A stretch of DNA of 64,000 nt from JAISST01 sp050434145 (GCF_050434145.1 NZ_JBNPVX010000011.1:3020-67019), one strand, 5' to 3'. Positions 10,135 through 19,423 are shown, counted from the stretch's first letter. The notes: generated by a model from the sequence alone, not told the origin. Made by a program: numbers and translations.

Positions 10135-11907
10135 TTATCCTATGACTTTATAATAAGTAGACTTCCCAACTCCATTTTTTTCTAGCAGACCTTTTTCTGT
10201 CATCTCCTTTAATATAGATAAAACTCTTGATTGTTTAAGTTTTAGTTTTTTCTCAACATCCTTACGAGTTATATATTCCTTTTTATTGGCTAGTTTTATA
10301 ATTTTTATATATTGTCCATTTACATCTAATTTATCTGCAACTTTATCTATTTGTATTAAGGTTTCATTATAAGATTTTGATGCTGTTTCTCTAGTATTAT
10401 CTATTTGATCCCCTTTATCAAAAGGAAGCCTTTGCTGATTTTGACCTACATAAGACTCTTCATTGGAATTATCTTTTGATAAATTTTTAACTTTATCTAT
10501 CTGATAAACAAGATATTTTATTTCTGGAACAACCTCTACCACTTCTGGAAAAGAATTTTGATATAAAATATTATAAATCTCTTTTTCTATTTTTTCATCT
10601 TTTTCTTTGGAAGATATAATAAGCTCTTCTTTTATTTTTTTTATCTCACTCAATTTTTTTATTCTTAATTTCTTATTAGCCTTAATTCTTTCTTGAGTTT
10701 GATAATTTCTATTATTAAGAGAAACTAAAAATCCTTTTTTTACTACTTTAATAATGGTTTTATCTACATGTTCTACATCATCTAATATTCTTCCAATTCC
10801 ACTTCCACATGAATTAACCAAATTCAAATTATTAAATATTTCAATCATTTTTCTATTTCTTGCTGTTGGCACAAGTCCCATGGACAAAAGTTCTTCATCA
10901 AAGTTATCTGTCGGCTCTCCATATGAAATAAATTCAATTCTATTATGGAATATGTTTATTACAGTTGCGACATTTTCAGAATAATCTCTATGTATAATCG
11001 CATTTATTAATATCTCTTTTATCTTCTCAGGATCATAGTCACGTTTCACATAACTTTCAGTTCCCTTGAATAATATTTTTCCGCAATTAAGATGATTTAT
11101 ATAGTTACATACATCAATGTATTGCTTTAAGATTGATCCAATAAATTCTTTCTTTTCTTTTATGATTTCTTTTTTGATCCCATCATATATATTTACTTTA
11201 ATAGAATAATCACATTGATCTGAGAATAACAAAGCTAAGTTTGTATAGAATCCATCTAAATTAATAAAACCAAGTTCTTTCTTTTTTTCTAGGTTAATAA
11301 CTAAATCTTCATCAAATAAATAATTATTCATTTCTTTGAATGTCAGTTTTCTTACTCTAGATTTTAGTAACTCATAGGGTTCAATTAATTCTTCTTTTAC
11401 AGAGAATTCTCTCACTTTACTATGTCCTTCATTATGACTTTCTCTAGTATCTACTGATATTTCTGGCTTTTTTTCTATGTTTTTTATCCTATCAGAAACA
11501 TTCATATCATTATTTTGTTGTTCTTCCATAAAAATCATATTTCCATGATTGATAGATTCAAAATTTGACTCCTCATATTCTTCACACAAACTAGTTGAAG
11601 CTACATTTAAAAATTCTTTCGATCCAAACAAAATTCTATTTTTGTAATCATCTTTATTCTCCCCAATGAAGCAATCTAAATGATCATCAAAAACATCAAT
11701 ATTTTCATCTCCAACAAATTTATCTATGATACCATCATAATCTTCCTCATAATAAATATTTGTTAGAATTTCTAACTTTGACTTTATGAAAGACAAAACC
11801 TTATTAAAAAAACCCTTCTTTTTCATTGGCTCTTCTCCAGTTAATTCACAATTAACAATCATATTTTCTGTGAAATATGCAATTTTTTCTTCATTATCTC
11901 TCATCAT
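10135..11907 (-). CDS. AlbA/RecG-like GHKL-ATPase regulator with unusual N-terminus and C-terminal winged helix
   Basis: 590 residues from the first of two adjacent ATGs (11907). Residues about 178-400 match the C-terminal half of the Schlafen-AlbA/RecG-like putative transcriptional regulators. LGFINLDGFYTNLALLFSD (212-230) is the linker segment typical of these proteins. NAIIHRDYS (302-310) and GSGIGRI (368-374) are the ATP-binding motifs of their HATPase-like domain. The last 60 residues look like a winged helix (ITRKDVEKKLKLKQSRVLSIL, then KGLLEKNGVGKSTYY). The N-terminal AlbA domain normally found in front is not recognisable. Instead about 170 acidic, low-complexity residues precede the conserved part, and residues 405-545 are a charged linker. 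The function is probably DNA-binding regulation; the target is unknown. It is a stand-alone gene convergent with the YjbQ gene. Confidence 0.65.
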   Translation of the reverse strand: MMRDNEEKIAYFTENMIVNCELTGEEPMKKKGFFNKVLSFIKSKLEILTNIYYEEDYDGIIDKFVGDENIDVFDDHLDCFIGENKDDYKNRILFGSKEFLNVASTSLCEEYEESNFESINHGNMIFMEEQQNNDMNVSDRIKNIEKKPEISVDTRESHNEGHSKVREFSVKEELIEPYELLKSRVRKLTFKEMNNYLFDEDLVINLEKKKELGFINLDGFYTNLALLFSDQCDYSIKVNIYDGIKKEIIKEKKEFIGSILKQYIDVCNYINHLNCGKILFKGTESYVKRDYDPEKIKEILINAIIHRDYSENVATVINIFHNRIEFISYGEPTDNFDEELLSMGLVPTARNRKMIEIFNNLNLVNSCGSGIGRILDDVEHVDKTIIKVVKKGFLVSLNNRNYQTQERIKANKKLRIKKLSEIKKIKEELIISSKEKDEKIEKEIYNILYQNSFPEVVEVVPEIKYLVYQIDKVKNLSKDNSNEESYVGQNQQRLPFDKGDQIDNTRETASKSYNETLIQIDKVADKLDVNGQYIKIIKLANKKEYITRKDVEKKLKLKQSRVLSILKEMTEKGLLEKNGVGKSTYYKVIG

Positions 11908-12480
11908 AATTATTCACCCAATCAAATTTTTGTATTATTTTTGATTATATCATAGATTCCAGAAAAATACAATTTTTATTTTTATTATTTGGATATAATT
12001 TAAAATAATAACTATGAATGTCACTTTATTAATAATTTTAATTTGTTTTAATCTTATGTTTGATTTTTAATGATTAAAATACAATGTTTGTTTTGAATTC
12101 TTTTTGGAAATTTTATATCTGATTTTAATTTTAAAAATTGTGTATTTTTTTATTATTTTGATTAGTGACGTTTATTTTTTGAAATTAAATCTATTTTTAT
12201 ATTTTGGAGGGATTTTTTTCTGTTATTTATGCTTATTTTTTATAAAATATTGTATATGCATATATAAACTTTACTTAGTTAATTGTACTTTCAAAAAATA
12301 ATTTTAAGAAATATGGTTAAAATTTTATTTTAACGTCTTATTTTATAGTACATACAATATAGAAAATACTATATTTTTATACTATAAATTTTAATTGACA
12401 AATACAAATAAAATCCTTTATAATATGAAAATCAAAATTTAAATAATTCATTTTATTAAAGTGAAAAGGGGGTTGTAAAA
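11908..12480. other. AT-rich intergenic region upstream of livJ
   Basis: About 570 bases of extremely AT-rich DNA between the divergent ATPase-regulator and livJ. The livJ promoter is at its right end. A 65-codon hydrophobic frame beginning with TTG at 12104 has no Shine-Dalgarno and is probably compositional noise. Nothing else could be supported. Confidence 0.5.
12395..12424 (+). promoter_or_regulatory. Promoter of the liv operon
   Basis: Consensus TTGACA (12395-12400) and TATAAT (12419-12424) with 18-base spacing, about 55 bases upstream of livJ, which has a GGGGG Shine-Dalgarno. Confidence 0.75.
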
Positions 12481-13632
12481 ATGATAAAAAAATCTTTAAA
12501 ATCAATTTTTTTAATGACTATACTTAGTGTTCTTGTAATGGTATTAAATCCATTGGTGGCTTTAGGCACAACTGAAAGCATTTCTATAGGCGTAATTGCG
12601 CCTACCACAGGTGGAGTTGCAGTATATGGACAAGCAGCTTTGAATGGTGCCAAATTAGCAATTGAAGAAATTAATGCAAATGGTGGGGTTTTAGGTGGAA
12701 AAATAATAGAATTGACTATTCTAGATGATAAAGGTGATGCTACGGAAGGTATCAATGCTTATAACAAACTTATGGGTAACAAAGTCAAAGCCATCATTGG
12801 ACCAGTAACTTCTGGTGTAGTAGCAGGTGTTGCTGAAAAAGCAAAAGTAGACAACATGTTAATTCTTACTCCTACTGGCACTGCTGATTCACTTACTGTA
12901 GGAAAGTCTTCAGTTTTCCGTACTTGTTATACTGATTCATATCAAGGTAAAATTGCTGCAAAATTTGCTGCTACAAAACTAAATATAAAAAAAGTTGCTG
13001 TAATTTATTGTAATGCTGATGAATATTCTTTGGGGTTATATGAGGCATTTAAAGAAAGTTGTAAAGAAAATAATGTTGAAATAGTAGCTACAGAAACTTC
13101 TGCTAGTATGGATGATGTAAATTTTTCTGCTCAATTGGGTAAAATTGCTATGAGTGATGCTGAAGCTTTATTTGTCCCATTTTATTATGGAACAGTTGCA
13201 TTATTGGTCCCTCAGGCTAGAGAAGCCGGTTTTGAAGGTGCTATGATTGGCGCAGATGGCTGGGATGGAATTGGAGACAAAATGGGTGACAATGTAGAAG
13301 CTTTCAATAAATGCTACTTTACAAACCATTACTCTGAAGAAGATCCTTCTGAAAAAGTACAAAACTTTGTAAAATCTTATTCTGCAAAATATAATGATGG
13401 TAGTCTAAATGTATTTAGTGCATTAGGCTATGATGCTGCTTATATGATTGCTCAAGCTATTAATGATGCAAAATCTGATGACACTGGAAAGATAATAGAA
13501 GCTATGGCCAAAATTAATTTTGCTGGAGTTACTGGTAACTTTACTTTAGATGAAAATGGAGATCCCAAGAAAGGTGCTCCTATTATTGAAATTGTGGATG
13601 GAAAAATGAAATGGTCTACAACTATTGAGTAA
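12481..13632 (+). CDS. livJ: Branched-chain amino acid ABC transporter, periplasmic substrate-binding protein
   Basis: 383 residues. A signal peptide covers residues 1-29 (basic MIKKSLKS, hydrophobic core, VAL-G cleavage region) and no lipobox cysteine is present, so the mature protein should be soluble in the periplasm. The sequence is a Peripla_BP_6/LivJ-type binding protein: IGVIAPTTGGVAVYGQAALNGAKLAIEEIN near the N-terminus, GPVTSGVVAGVAEKA, and the C-terminal TGNFTLDENGDPKK segment. It delivers the ligand, most likely Leu/Ile/Val, to the LivHM channel encoded next. The first gene of the operon is separated from livH by a hairpin (13673-13694) that should make its message more abundant than that of the membrane genes. 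Exact ligand preference cannot be read from sequence. Confidence 0.92.
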   Translation: MIKKSLKSIFLMTILSVLVMVLNPLVALGTTESISIGVIAPTTGGVAVYGQAALNGAKLAIEEINANGGVLGGKIIELTILDDKGDATEGINAYNKLMGNKVKAIIGPVTSGVVAGVAEKAKVDNMLILTPTGTADSLTVGKSSVFRTCYTDSYQGKIAAKFAATKLNIKKVAVIYCNADEYSLGLYEAFKESCKENNVEIVATETSASMDDVNFSAQLGKIAMSDAEALFVPFYYGTVALLVPQAREAGFEGAMIGADGWDGIGDKMGDNVEAFNKCYFTNHYSEEDPSEKVQNFVKSYSAKYNDGSLNVFSALGYDAAYMIAQAINDAKSDDTGKIIEAMAKINFAGVTGNFTLDENGDPKKGAPIIEIVDGKMKWSTTIE

Positions 13633-13672
13633 ATATGTATTGAATAAATATATAACTTTTTTAATGGTTTTT

Positions 13673-13701
13673 AAGGCCGCATTTATGCGGTCTTATCTTT
13701 T
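13673..13701 (+). terminator. Partial terminator/attenuator between livJ and livH
   Basis: AAGGCCGCAT (13673-13682) and ATGCGGTCTT (13685-13694) pair over nearly 10 bases with one G-U pair, followed by ATCTTTT. Its position between the binding-protein gene and the permease genes fits the common design giving excess binding protein. Confidence 0.65.
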
Positions 13702-13783
13702 AAATAATACTCATTTTTTATATTATATTTAATTTTTATTGCTGGTTTGAGTAATAAATACCAGTTCGGGGGAATGGATTTGT

Positions 13784-14701
13784 ATGGATAAAGAAACACT
13801 TTTTTTTATACAGCAACTAATTGATGGATTAAGATTAGGAAGTATATATGCTTTGGTTGCTCTGGGATATACAATGGTTTATGGAATTATTCGTTTAATA
13901 AACTTTGCTCATGGAGATTTTATTATGATTGGTGGATATTCTTTATTGTTTAGTATTCCATTAATTAAGTATATGGGAGCACCACTATGGATGGGTGTAA
14001 TTATTGCTATAATAATATGTATCTTAGTGGGAATAACTGTAGAATTAATAGCTTACAGACCTATTCGAAAGGCTAGTTCTATTTCTGCCCTTATTACTGC
14101 AATATCTGTAAGTTTATTTATTCAAAATTTTGCTCTTTTGAAAATTGGTGGTACACCAGTAATGTTACCTGCTTTATTTAGAATTCCAAAAGTCAAATTT
14201 AGTACTAAAGCAACTGAGATATTTTTTAATAGAAATAGTGTTGCTCTTATAACTATTATTATCTGCATTGTCACAATGTTTTTTCTTACTGCTTTTGTGA
14301 AAAAAACTAAAGTTGGTAAAGCTATGAGAGCTGTATCTGAAGACCCACAAGCTGCTGTATTAATGGGAATAAATGTAAATAAAACTATAACTAAAACCTT
14401 TGCTCTCGGTTCTTCTCTTGCAGCTGTGGCGGCTTTGATGTATTGCAATACTTTTCCACAACTTACTCCATTTTTGGGTGGTATGCTTGGACTGAAAGCA
14501 TTTGTTGCAGCAGTATTAGGGGGAATCGGTATTATACCTGGTGCAATGTTAGGAGGACTAATTATTGGATTGGTTGAGACTATGTCCAAAGCTTATATTT
14601 CTTCTTCATATGCTGATGCAGTTGTATTTGGAATATTGATAATTGTCCTTTTGGTAAAACCAGCTGGAATATTAGGTAAAAATGTAGGTGAAAAAGTATG
14701 A
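13784..14701 (+). CDS. livH: Branched-chain amino acid ABC transporter permease LivH
   Basis: 305 residues, inner-membrane protein with about eight hydrophobic segments. The LivH signature near the N-terminus is clear: GLRLGSIYALVALGYTMVYG, then INFAHGDFIMIGGY. The cytoplasmic loop KVGKAMRAVSEDPQAAVLMGI is the EAA-like motif that contacts the ATPases. AVLGGIGIIPGAMLGGLIIG lies near the C-terminus. It forms the transmembrane channel with LivM. ATG 13784 has a GGGGG Shine-Dalgarno a little upstream. The stop codon overlaps the livM start by four bases (ATGA), indicating translational coupling. Confidence 0.93.
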   Translation: MDKETLFFIQQLIDGLRLGSIYALVALGYTMVYGIIRLINFAHGDFIMIGGYSLLFSIPLIKYMGAPLWMGVIIAIIICILVGITVELIAYRPIRKASSISALITAISVSLFIQNFALLKIGGTPVMLPALFRIPKVKFSTKATEIFFNRNSVALITIIICIVTMFFLTAFVKKTKVGKAMRAVSEDPQAAVLMGINVNKTITKTFALGSSLAAVAALMYCNTFPQLTPFLGGMLGLKAFVAAVLGGIGIIPGAMLGGLIIGLVETMSKAYISSSYADAVVFGILIIVLLVKPAGILGKNVGEKV

Positions 14702-15756
14702 TTGAAGAAAATAATAAATTAGGAAAAGAATTGTCTCCAAAAGTAAGCAACACAAAACGTCATTTTATAAATTTCTGTGCAGTTTTAGTGGTATTCTTGT
14801 TTATTTATATTCTTGTTGAAAAACAAATTATTTCTAGTTATATTCAAGGAATACTTATAAGTACATTTATCTCAATTATTATGGCTACTTCTCTCAATAT
14901 TGCTACTGGATTTTTAGGACAAATCGCTCTGGGAAATGCTGGTTTTATGGCTATTGGTGCTTATTCATCTGCTATTATTACTATTGCTATGAAAAATGCT
15001 AACATTCTTTCTGGTGGACCTTTTGAAGATTTAGTCAGGTTTCTTATTGGAACTACATTTGGTGGTATATTGGCAGGTTGTTTTGGTTTATTAGTTGGAA
15101 TCCCTGCTCTTAGATTAAAAGGTGATTATCTTGCTATTATAACTTTGGGATTTGGTGAAATAATCAGAGTAATGATTCAAAATATGGACATTACAAGAAA
15201 AGGGAGATCTTTTGTTGGAATGGATAGCCTTTCTAATTTATATGTTATTTTTTGGATAATGGTTATTTCTGTGAGTATCTTATATGCTTTTGTCAATTCA
15301 AAATATGGTAGAGCAATTGTTGCCATAAGAGAAGATGAAATTGCAGCTGGTGCTTCTGGCCTCAACACTACATATTACAAGGTACTTGCTTTTACTTTGT
15401 CAGCTTTTTTTGCAGGAGTAGCTGGAAGTATTTATGCTCACTATGTAGGAACTTTACAACCTAATTTAGCTAGTTTTAATAAATCTATTGAATTTGTAGT
15501 GATTGTAGTATTGGGTGGAATGGGATCTCTCACTGGATCAGTAGTAGCAGCTATAATACTAGTTTCATTGCCAGAAGCTTTAAGGTCATTTTCACAATAC
15601 AGAATGATCATATATTCTGTAACACTCATCATTATGATGATATTCAGACCAAGTGGATTGTTTGGAAATTATGAATTCTCACTTATAAAAATTCTAAATA
15701 GATATCGCAAAAAAGAAAAACATATATCTCTTGATAAGATGGAGGTGGATAGCTGA
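14698..15756 (+). CDS. livM: Branched-chain amino acid ABC transporter permease LivM
   Basis: 352 residues, inner-membrane partner of LivH. Recognisable by SLNIATGFLGQIALGNAGFMAIGAY in the first third, GIPALRLKGDYLAIITLGFGE, the cytoplasmic coupling loop SKYGRAIVAIREDEIAAGASG, and VVVLGGMGSLTGS near the C-terminus. The N-terminal 25 residues are a hydrophilic extension before the first membrane helix. It overlaps livH by four bases and livG by one base, so livHMGF is tightly coupled. Confidence 0.93.
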   Translation: MIEENNKLGKELSPKVSNTKRHFINFCAVLVVFLFIYILVEKQIISSYIQGILISTFISIIMATSLNIATGFLGQIALGNAGFMAIGAYSSAIITIAMKNANILSGGPFEDLVRFLIGTTFGGILAGCFGLLVGIPALRLKGDYLAIITLGFGEIIRVMIQNMDITRKGRSFVGMDSLSNLYVIFWIMVISVSILYAFVNSKYGRAIVAIREDEIAAGASGLNTTYYKVLAFTLSAFFAGVAGSIYAHYVGTLQPNLASFNKSIEFVVIVVLGGMGSLTGSVVAAIILVSLPEALRSFSQYRMIIYSVTLIIMMIFRPSGLFGNYEFSLIKILNRYRKKEKHISLDKMEVDS

Positions 15757-16547
15757 TGATTGACTCAAAAAAATCCATTGATAATCCAATTTTGAAAGCA
15801 GAACACCTTGGGATTTCATTCGGTGGCTTGAAAGCTGTCAATGAATTTAATTTTAAACTATACAAAGGTGAACTTGTTGGCTTAATTGGCCCTAATGGAG
15901 CAGGAAAAACTACGATTTTCAACTTATTAACTGGCGTTTATAAACCTACTGTAGGGAAAATTTTTTTTAAAGATAAACTTATGAATGGAAAAAAATCTTA
16001 TCAATTTGTTACTGATGGTATAGCAAGAACTTTTCAAAATATAAGACTTTTTAAAAAAATGACTGTACTAGAGAATATTAAGGTTGCTTTTGATAAAGAT
16101 ATAAAATACAAACTTTTTGGTGCTATTCTCCGATCTAAACAATATCGAGAAGAAGAAAAACAAATAGAAATAGAAGCAAGAAATTTATTAAAAATTTTTA
16201 ATATGGAAGACAAAGCTAATTATATTGCTGATAATCTTCCTTATGGTCAACAACGTAAACTTGAAATAGCTCGTGCTCTTGCTACTGGAATGGAAGTCTT
16301 ATTATTAGATGAACCAGCTGCTGGCATGAATCCCACAGAGACTGCTGAATTATTGGATTGTATTAATGTTATAAGAAAAAGATTCAAAATAGCAATTTTA
16401 CTAATAGAACATGATATGAGTCTTGTCATGAATGTTTGTGAAAGAATAATTGTTATAGATTATGGAACTATCATTGCTAAAGGATTACCTAATGAAATTG
16501 CAAACAACCAACGAGTTATAGAGGCTTACTTAGGAGTTGATGAATAA
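15756..16547 (+). CDS. livG: Branched-chain amino acid ABC transporter ATP-binding protein LivG
   Basis: 263 residues, cytoplasmic ATPase subunit. Walker A is GPNGAGKTT at about 46-54. The ABC signature is the LivG-type variant LPYGQQRKLEIARAL rather than LSGGQ. Walker B is VLLLDEPAAGM, and the switch histidine is in LIEHDMS. The ARTFQNIRLFKKMTVLENI segment is typical of LivG. It overlaps both neighbours by one base and pairs with LivF to power the LivHM channel. Confidence 0.93.
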   Translation: MIDSKKSIDNPILKAEHLGISFGGLKAVNEFNFKLYKGELVGLIGPNGAGKTTIFNLLTGVYKPTVGKIFFKDKLMNGKKSYQFVTDGIARTFQNIRLFKKMTVLENIKVAFDKDIKYKLFGAILRSKQYREEEKQIEIEARNLLKIFNMEDKANYIADNLPYGQQRKLEIARALATGMEVLLLDEPAAGMNPTETAELLDCINVIRKRFKIAILLIEHDMSLVMNVCERIIVIDYGTIIAKGLPNEIANNQRVIEAYLGVDE

Positions 16548-17251
16548 TGCTAAAAGTAACAAATCTGAATGTATATTATGGTGCCATTCATGCAATCAAA
16601 GGAATTGACCTTGAAGTAAATGCTGGTGAAATAGTCTCTTTGATAGGAGCCAATGGAGCTGGTAAAACTACTATATTACATACTATAACTGGTTTAAAAA
16701 CCGCTACTACTGGTGAAATTTTTTATAATAATACAAATCTACAAAAAATAGAATCTAATAAAATTATTTCTTTAGGACTTGCTCATGTTCCAGAAGGAAG
16801 ACATGTTTTTGCAAAAATGTCTGTAAGAGAAAATTTGGAAATGGGTGCTTATATCCTCTCTGATAAAATAATAATAGAAAATAATCTATCCAAAGTTTTT
16901 CAACTGTTTCCACGTCTTCAAGAGCGTTCTAAACAACTAGCAGGCACATTATCAGGAGGAGAACAACAAATGCTTGCAATAGGGCGAGCCCTTATGTCAA
17001 ACCCAAAGATTCTTTTGCTTGATGAGCCTAGTATGGGACTTTCTCCTTTATTAGTAAAGGAAGTCTTTAAAATAATAAGAAACTTACATGAAAGTGGTAT
17101 AACTATATTGCTTGTAGAACAAAATGCTAAAATGGCTCTTTCTATTTCTGACAGAGCTTATGTCCTTGAAACTGGTTCTATTTCAATGACTGGAAATGCC
17201 CACAATTTACTAACAGATCCAAGAGTAAAAAAAGCATATCTAGGTGCTTAA
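16547..17251 (+). CDS. livF: Branched-chain amino acid ABC transporter ATP-binding protein LivF
   Basis: 234 residues, second ATPase subunit. Walker A is GANGAGKTT at about 34-42. The canonical signature LSGGEQQMLAIGRALM is followed by Walker B ILLLDEPSMGLSP, and the H-loop position is replaced by the LivF-typical LLVEQN. HVPEGRHVFAKMSVRENL is diagnostic of LivF. It is the last transporter gene; a cytidylate-kinase-like gene follows after 11 bases, apparently on the same transcript. Confidence 0.93.
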   Translation: MLKVTNLNVYYGAIHAIKGIDLEVNAGEIVSLIGANGAGKTTILHTITGLKTATTGEIFYNNTNLQKIESNKIISLGLAHVPEGRHVFAKMSVRENLEMGAYILSDKIIIENNLSKVFQLFPRLQERSKQLAGTLSGGEQQMLAIGRALMSNPKILLLDEPSMGLSPLLVKEVFKIIRNLHESGITILLVEQNAKMALSISDRAYVLETGSISMTGNAHNLLTDPRVKKAYLGA

Positions 17252-17262
17252 GGAGGTTTTTT

Positions 17263-17886
17263 ATGAAAAAATTTGTTATTGCTATTTCCCGAGAACATGG
17301 TAGTCGTGGTAGAGAAATAGGAAGAATGACTGCTGAGGCATTGGGAATATCCTACTATGACCGAGAGATTCTAAAAATTGCTTCTGAAGAAAGTGGTATA
17401 AGTGAAGAACTCTTTGAAAAATATGAAGAGAAAAATTCTTTGTTGTACAAAATTGCTAAAAAAATTTATACTGGAGAAATAATTCCACCTGGAAGAGTAG
17501 ATTTTTTATCTGGAGATAATCTTTTTAACTATCAGGCAAAGGTAGCTAAAGAATTAGCTGAAAAAGAGTCTTTTGTGCTGATTGGTCAGTGTGGTGGTTT
17601 TGTTCTAGAAGATGTACCTGATCTTAATCTCATCAGAGTCTTTGTTACTGCTAAATTAGAAGATAGAATTAAATCCATTGAAGAACGATATCATTTATCA
17701 GTTAAAGATATTGAAAAACTTATTGAAAAAACTGATAAACACAGAGCTGGATACTTTCAATATCACACTGGTGAAAAATGGTATGACATAAGAAATTGGG
17801 ATCTTTGTATTGATACTAGTAAAATCTCTCTACACCAAGGTGTTGAATTAATTAAAAACTTTGTAAAAATAAAAGATGAAATATGA
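17263..17886 (+). CDS. Cytidylate kinase-like P-loop family protein
   Basis: 207 residues, ATG 17263 with an AGGAGG Shine-Dalgarno. The start FVIAISREHGSRGREIGRMTAEALG is the family-typical variant nucleotide-binding loop (SREHGSRGREIG) of the cytidylate-kinase-like group, followed by ISYYDREIL. The central VLIGQCGGFVLEDVPDLNLIRVFVTA fits the core sheet and the C-terminal HRAGYFQYHTGEKWYDIRNWDLCIDTSKI is also family-typical. Such proteins often occur near ABC transporters and lack the full CMP-kinase substrate site, so the substrate is not assigned. It sits 11 bases after livF and 35 bases before the KdsC-like gene, as part of the liv transcript. Confidence 0.75.
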   Translation: MKKFVIAISREHGSRGREIGRMTAEALGISYYDREILKIASEESGISEELFEKYEEKNSLLYKIAKKIYTGEIIPPGRVDFLSGDNLFNYQAKVAKELAEKESFVLIGQCGGFVLEDVPDLNLIRVFVTAKLEDRIKSIEERYHLSVKDIEKLIEKTDKHRAGYFQYHTGEKWYDIRNWDLCIDTSKISLHQGVELIKNFVKIKDEI

Positions 17887-17921
17887 AATATATTTATTAA
17901 AAATTGCATAGGAGAAAATAT

Positions 17922-18443
17922 ATGAATTGTAATATCAAAGACATTAAATTAATTGTCTTAGATGTAGATGGAACCTTAACTGATGGAAAATTATATCTTG
18001 ATAATAATAGAAATGAAATCAAGACTTTCAATGTAAAAGATGGTATAGCCTTGGCTAAATGGATTGCTTTAGGTGGAAGAACGGCAATTATTACTGGAAG
18101 AGAATCAAATATAGTAAAAAATAGAGCTATAGAGCTAGGAATTCATCATATAAAACAAAATGTAAAAAATAAGAGTAATGCTCTCAAAGAAATTTTACAA
18201 TATGAATCTCTTGATTTAAGGGAAGTGTGTTACATCGGAGATGATATTAATGATATTGGTATAATGTCAAAAGTAGGATTTCCTTGTTGCCCATCTGACT
18301 CTTGTGCAGAAGTAATCAAATTGTCCAATTATGTTTCTAAGGCAATCGGTGGTAATGGTGCAGTACGTGAAGTATTAGAAAAAATCATGAAAGAAAATGG
18401 TATGTGGAAAAAAATTATTGATTCATATTTAATGGAATATTAA
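17922..18443 (+). CDS. kdsC: KdsC-type HAD phosphatase (3-deoxy-D-manno-octulosonate 8-phosphate phosphatase)
   Basis: 173 residues. ATG 17922 is chosen because AGGAGA (17910-17915) lies 6 bases upstream; the longer frame from TTG 17904 would bury it. This is a HAD-superfamily C0-type phosphatase. Motif I is VLDVDGTLTDGKLY near residue 12, motif II is AIITGRES, and motif III is YIGDDINDIGIM, which is the KdsC pattern. The product would dephosphorylate KDO-8-P for lipopolysaccharide synthesis, consistent with a diderm cell. Its place at the end of the liv gene group is unusual functionally. A close HAD relative (e.g. CMP-sialate-like or other sugar phosphatases) cannot be fully excluded. Confidence 0.75.
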   Translation: MNCNIKDIKLIVLDVDGTLTDGKLYLDNNRNEIKTFNVKDGIALAKWIALGGRTAIITGRESNIVKNRAIELGIHHIKQNVKNKSNALKEILQYESLDLREVCYIGDDINDIGIMSKVGFPCCPSDSCAEVIKLSNYVSKAIGGNGAVREVLEKIMKENGMWKKIIDSYLMEY

Positions 18444-18518
18444 AAACTTCAATTATATTTATATTATTAATGTTAAAATAACCCTCATTGTTCCAAAAAA
18501 GAATTTTTTATATAAGTC

Positions 18519-18547
18519 TTGACTTTATTCTGGAATAATTTTATAAT
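18519..18547 (+). promoter_or_regulatory. Promoter of the crotonase-bcd-etfBA operon
   Basis: TTGACT (18519-18524) and TATAAT (18542-18547) at 17-base spacing, about 90 bases upstream of the crotonase start. A second TATAAT-like hexamer follows near 18566. Confidence 0.7.
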
Positions 18548-18637
18548 TGTATTTGAGTATTTTTATATAATGTACTTAATGTTGTCTAAATAGTAAAAAT
18601 TATATTAATGAAGTAAAATTTTAAGAAGGAGAATTTT

Positions 18638-19423
18638 ATGGATTATAAAAATTTAAACAATTTACTTGTAGAGGTAGATAATCATTTGGCGATAATAAAA
18701 TTAAATCGTCCCAAAGCTCTAAATGCTTTGAATAAGGCCATCTTGGATGAATTAGATATTGTTACTGATGCATTAAATGATGATTCTGAGATTAGAGTTG
18801 TAATCATTACTGGTGAAGGTGAAAAAGCATTTGCAGCTGGTGCTGATGTAAGTGAAATGGCTAATCTTTCCTCTGAAAGTGGTAAAAATTGGGGTTTAAT
18901 GGGCTCTAAAATTTTTAGAAAAATTGAAACATCCAAAAATATCTATATAGCTGCTATTAATGGATTTGCTCTAGGTGGTGGATGTGAGCTTGCTATGGCT
19001 TGTGATCTCAGAATTGCTGCTAAAAGCGCAATATTAGGCCAACCTGAAGTTGCATTGGGAATTATACCGGGATTTAGTGGTACTCAAAGATTGCAAAGGC
19101 TAGTTGGTGCTGGCAAAGCAAAAGAATTAATCTATACTTGTGATAAAATTCCTGCAGAAGAAGCTCTTACTATTGGCTTAGTTAACCATGTAGTCGAAAA
19201 TGAAGAATTAATGACTAAAGCAAGAGAAATGGCAGAAAAAATCTTAAAGAATTCTTTTCATGCTGTTAGATTATCAAAAGAAGCTGTTAATCTTGGTGCA
19301 CAAATGGATATTGATAGTGCTATTGAAGTGGAAGCAAATTTATTTGGGCTTTGTTTTGCACATAATGATCAAAAAGAAGGAATGAGCGCTTTCTTAGAAA
19401 AGAGAAAACCAAAATATTCATAA
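18638..19423 (+). CDS. crt: Enoyl-CoA hydratase/crotonase (3-hydroxybutyryl-CoA dehydratase)
   Basis: 261 residues, ATG 18638 with an AGAAGGAG Shine-Dalgarno. Crotonase-fold hallmarks: LNRPKALNALN near the N-terminus, the oxyanion-hole segments AFAAGADVSEM and INGFALGGGCELAMACD, and the catalytic glutamate region GQPEVALGIIPGFSGTQRL with two acidic positions retained. It hydrates crotonyl-CoA (or dehydrates 3-hydroxybutyryl-CoA) in the butyrate pathway. It is the first gene of a plus-strand operon followed by butyryl-CoA dehydrogenase and ETF. A paralogue with very similar motifs is at 28059-28850. Confidence 0.9.
   Translation: MDYKNLNNLLVEVDNHLAIIKLNRPKALNALNKAILDELDIVTDALNDDSEIRVVIITGEGEKAFAAGADVSEMANLSSESGKNWGLMGSKIFRKIETSKNIYIAAINGFALGGGCELAMACDLRIAAKSAILGQPEVALGIIPGFSGTQRLQRLVGAGKAKELIYTCDKIPAEEALTIGLVNHVVENEELMTKAREMAEKILKNSFHAVRLSKEAVNLGAQMDIDSAIEVEANLFGLCFAHNDQKEGMSAFLEKRKPKYS

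Noticed and set aside
12104..12301. 65-codon hydrophobic frame with TTG start
   Set aside because: Composition is what random T-rich DNA gives; no ribosome site and no homologous motif.
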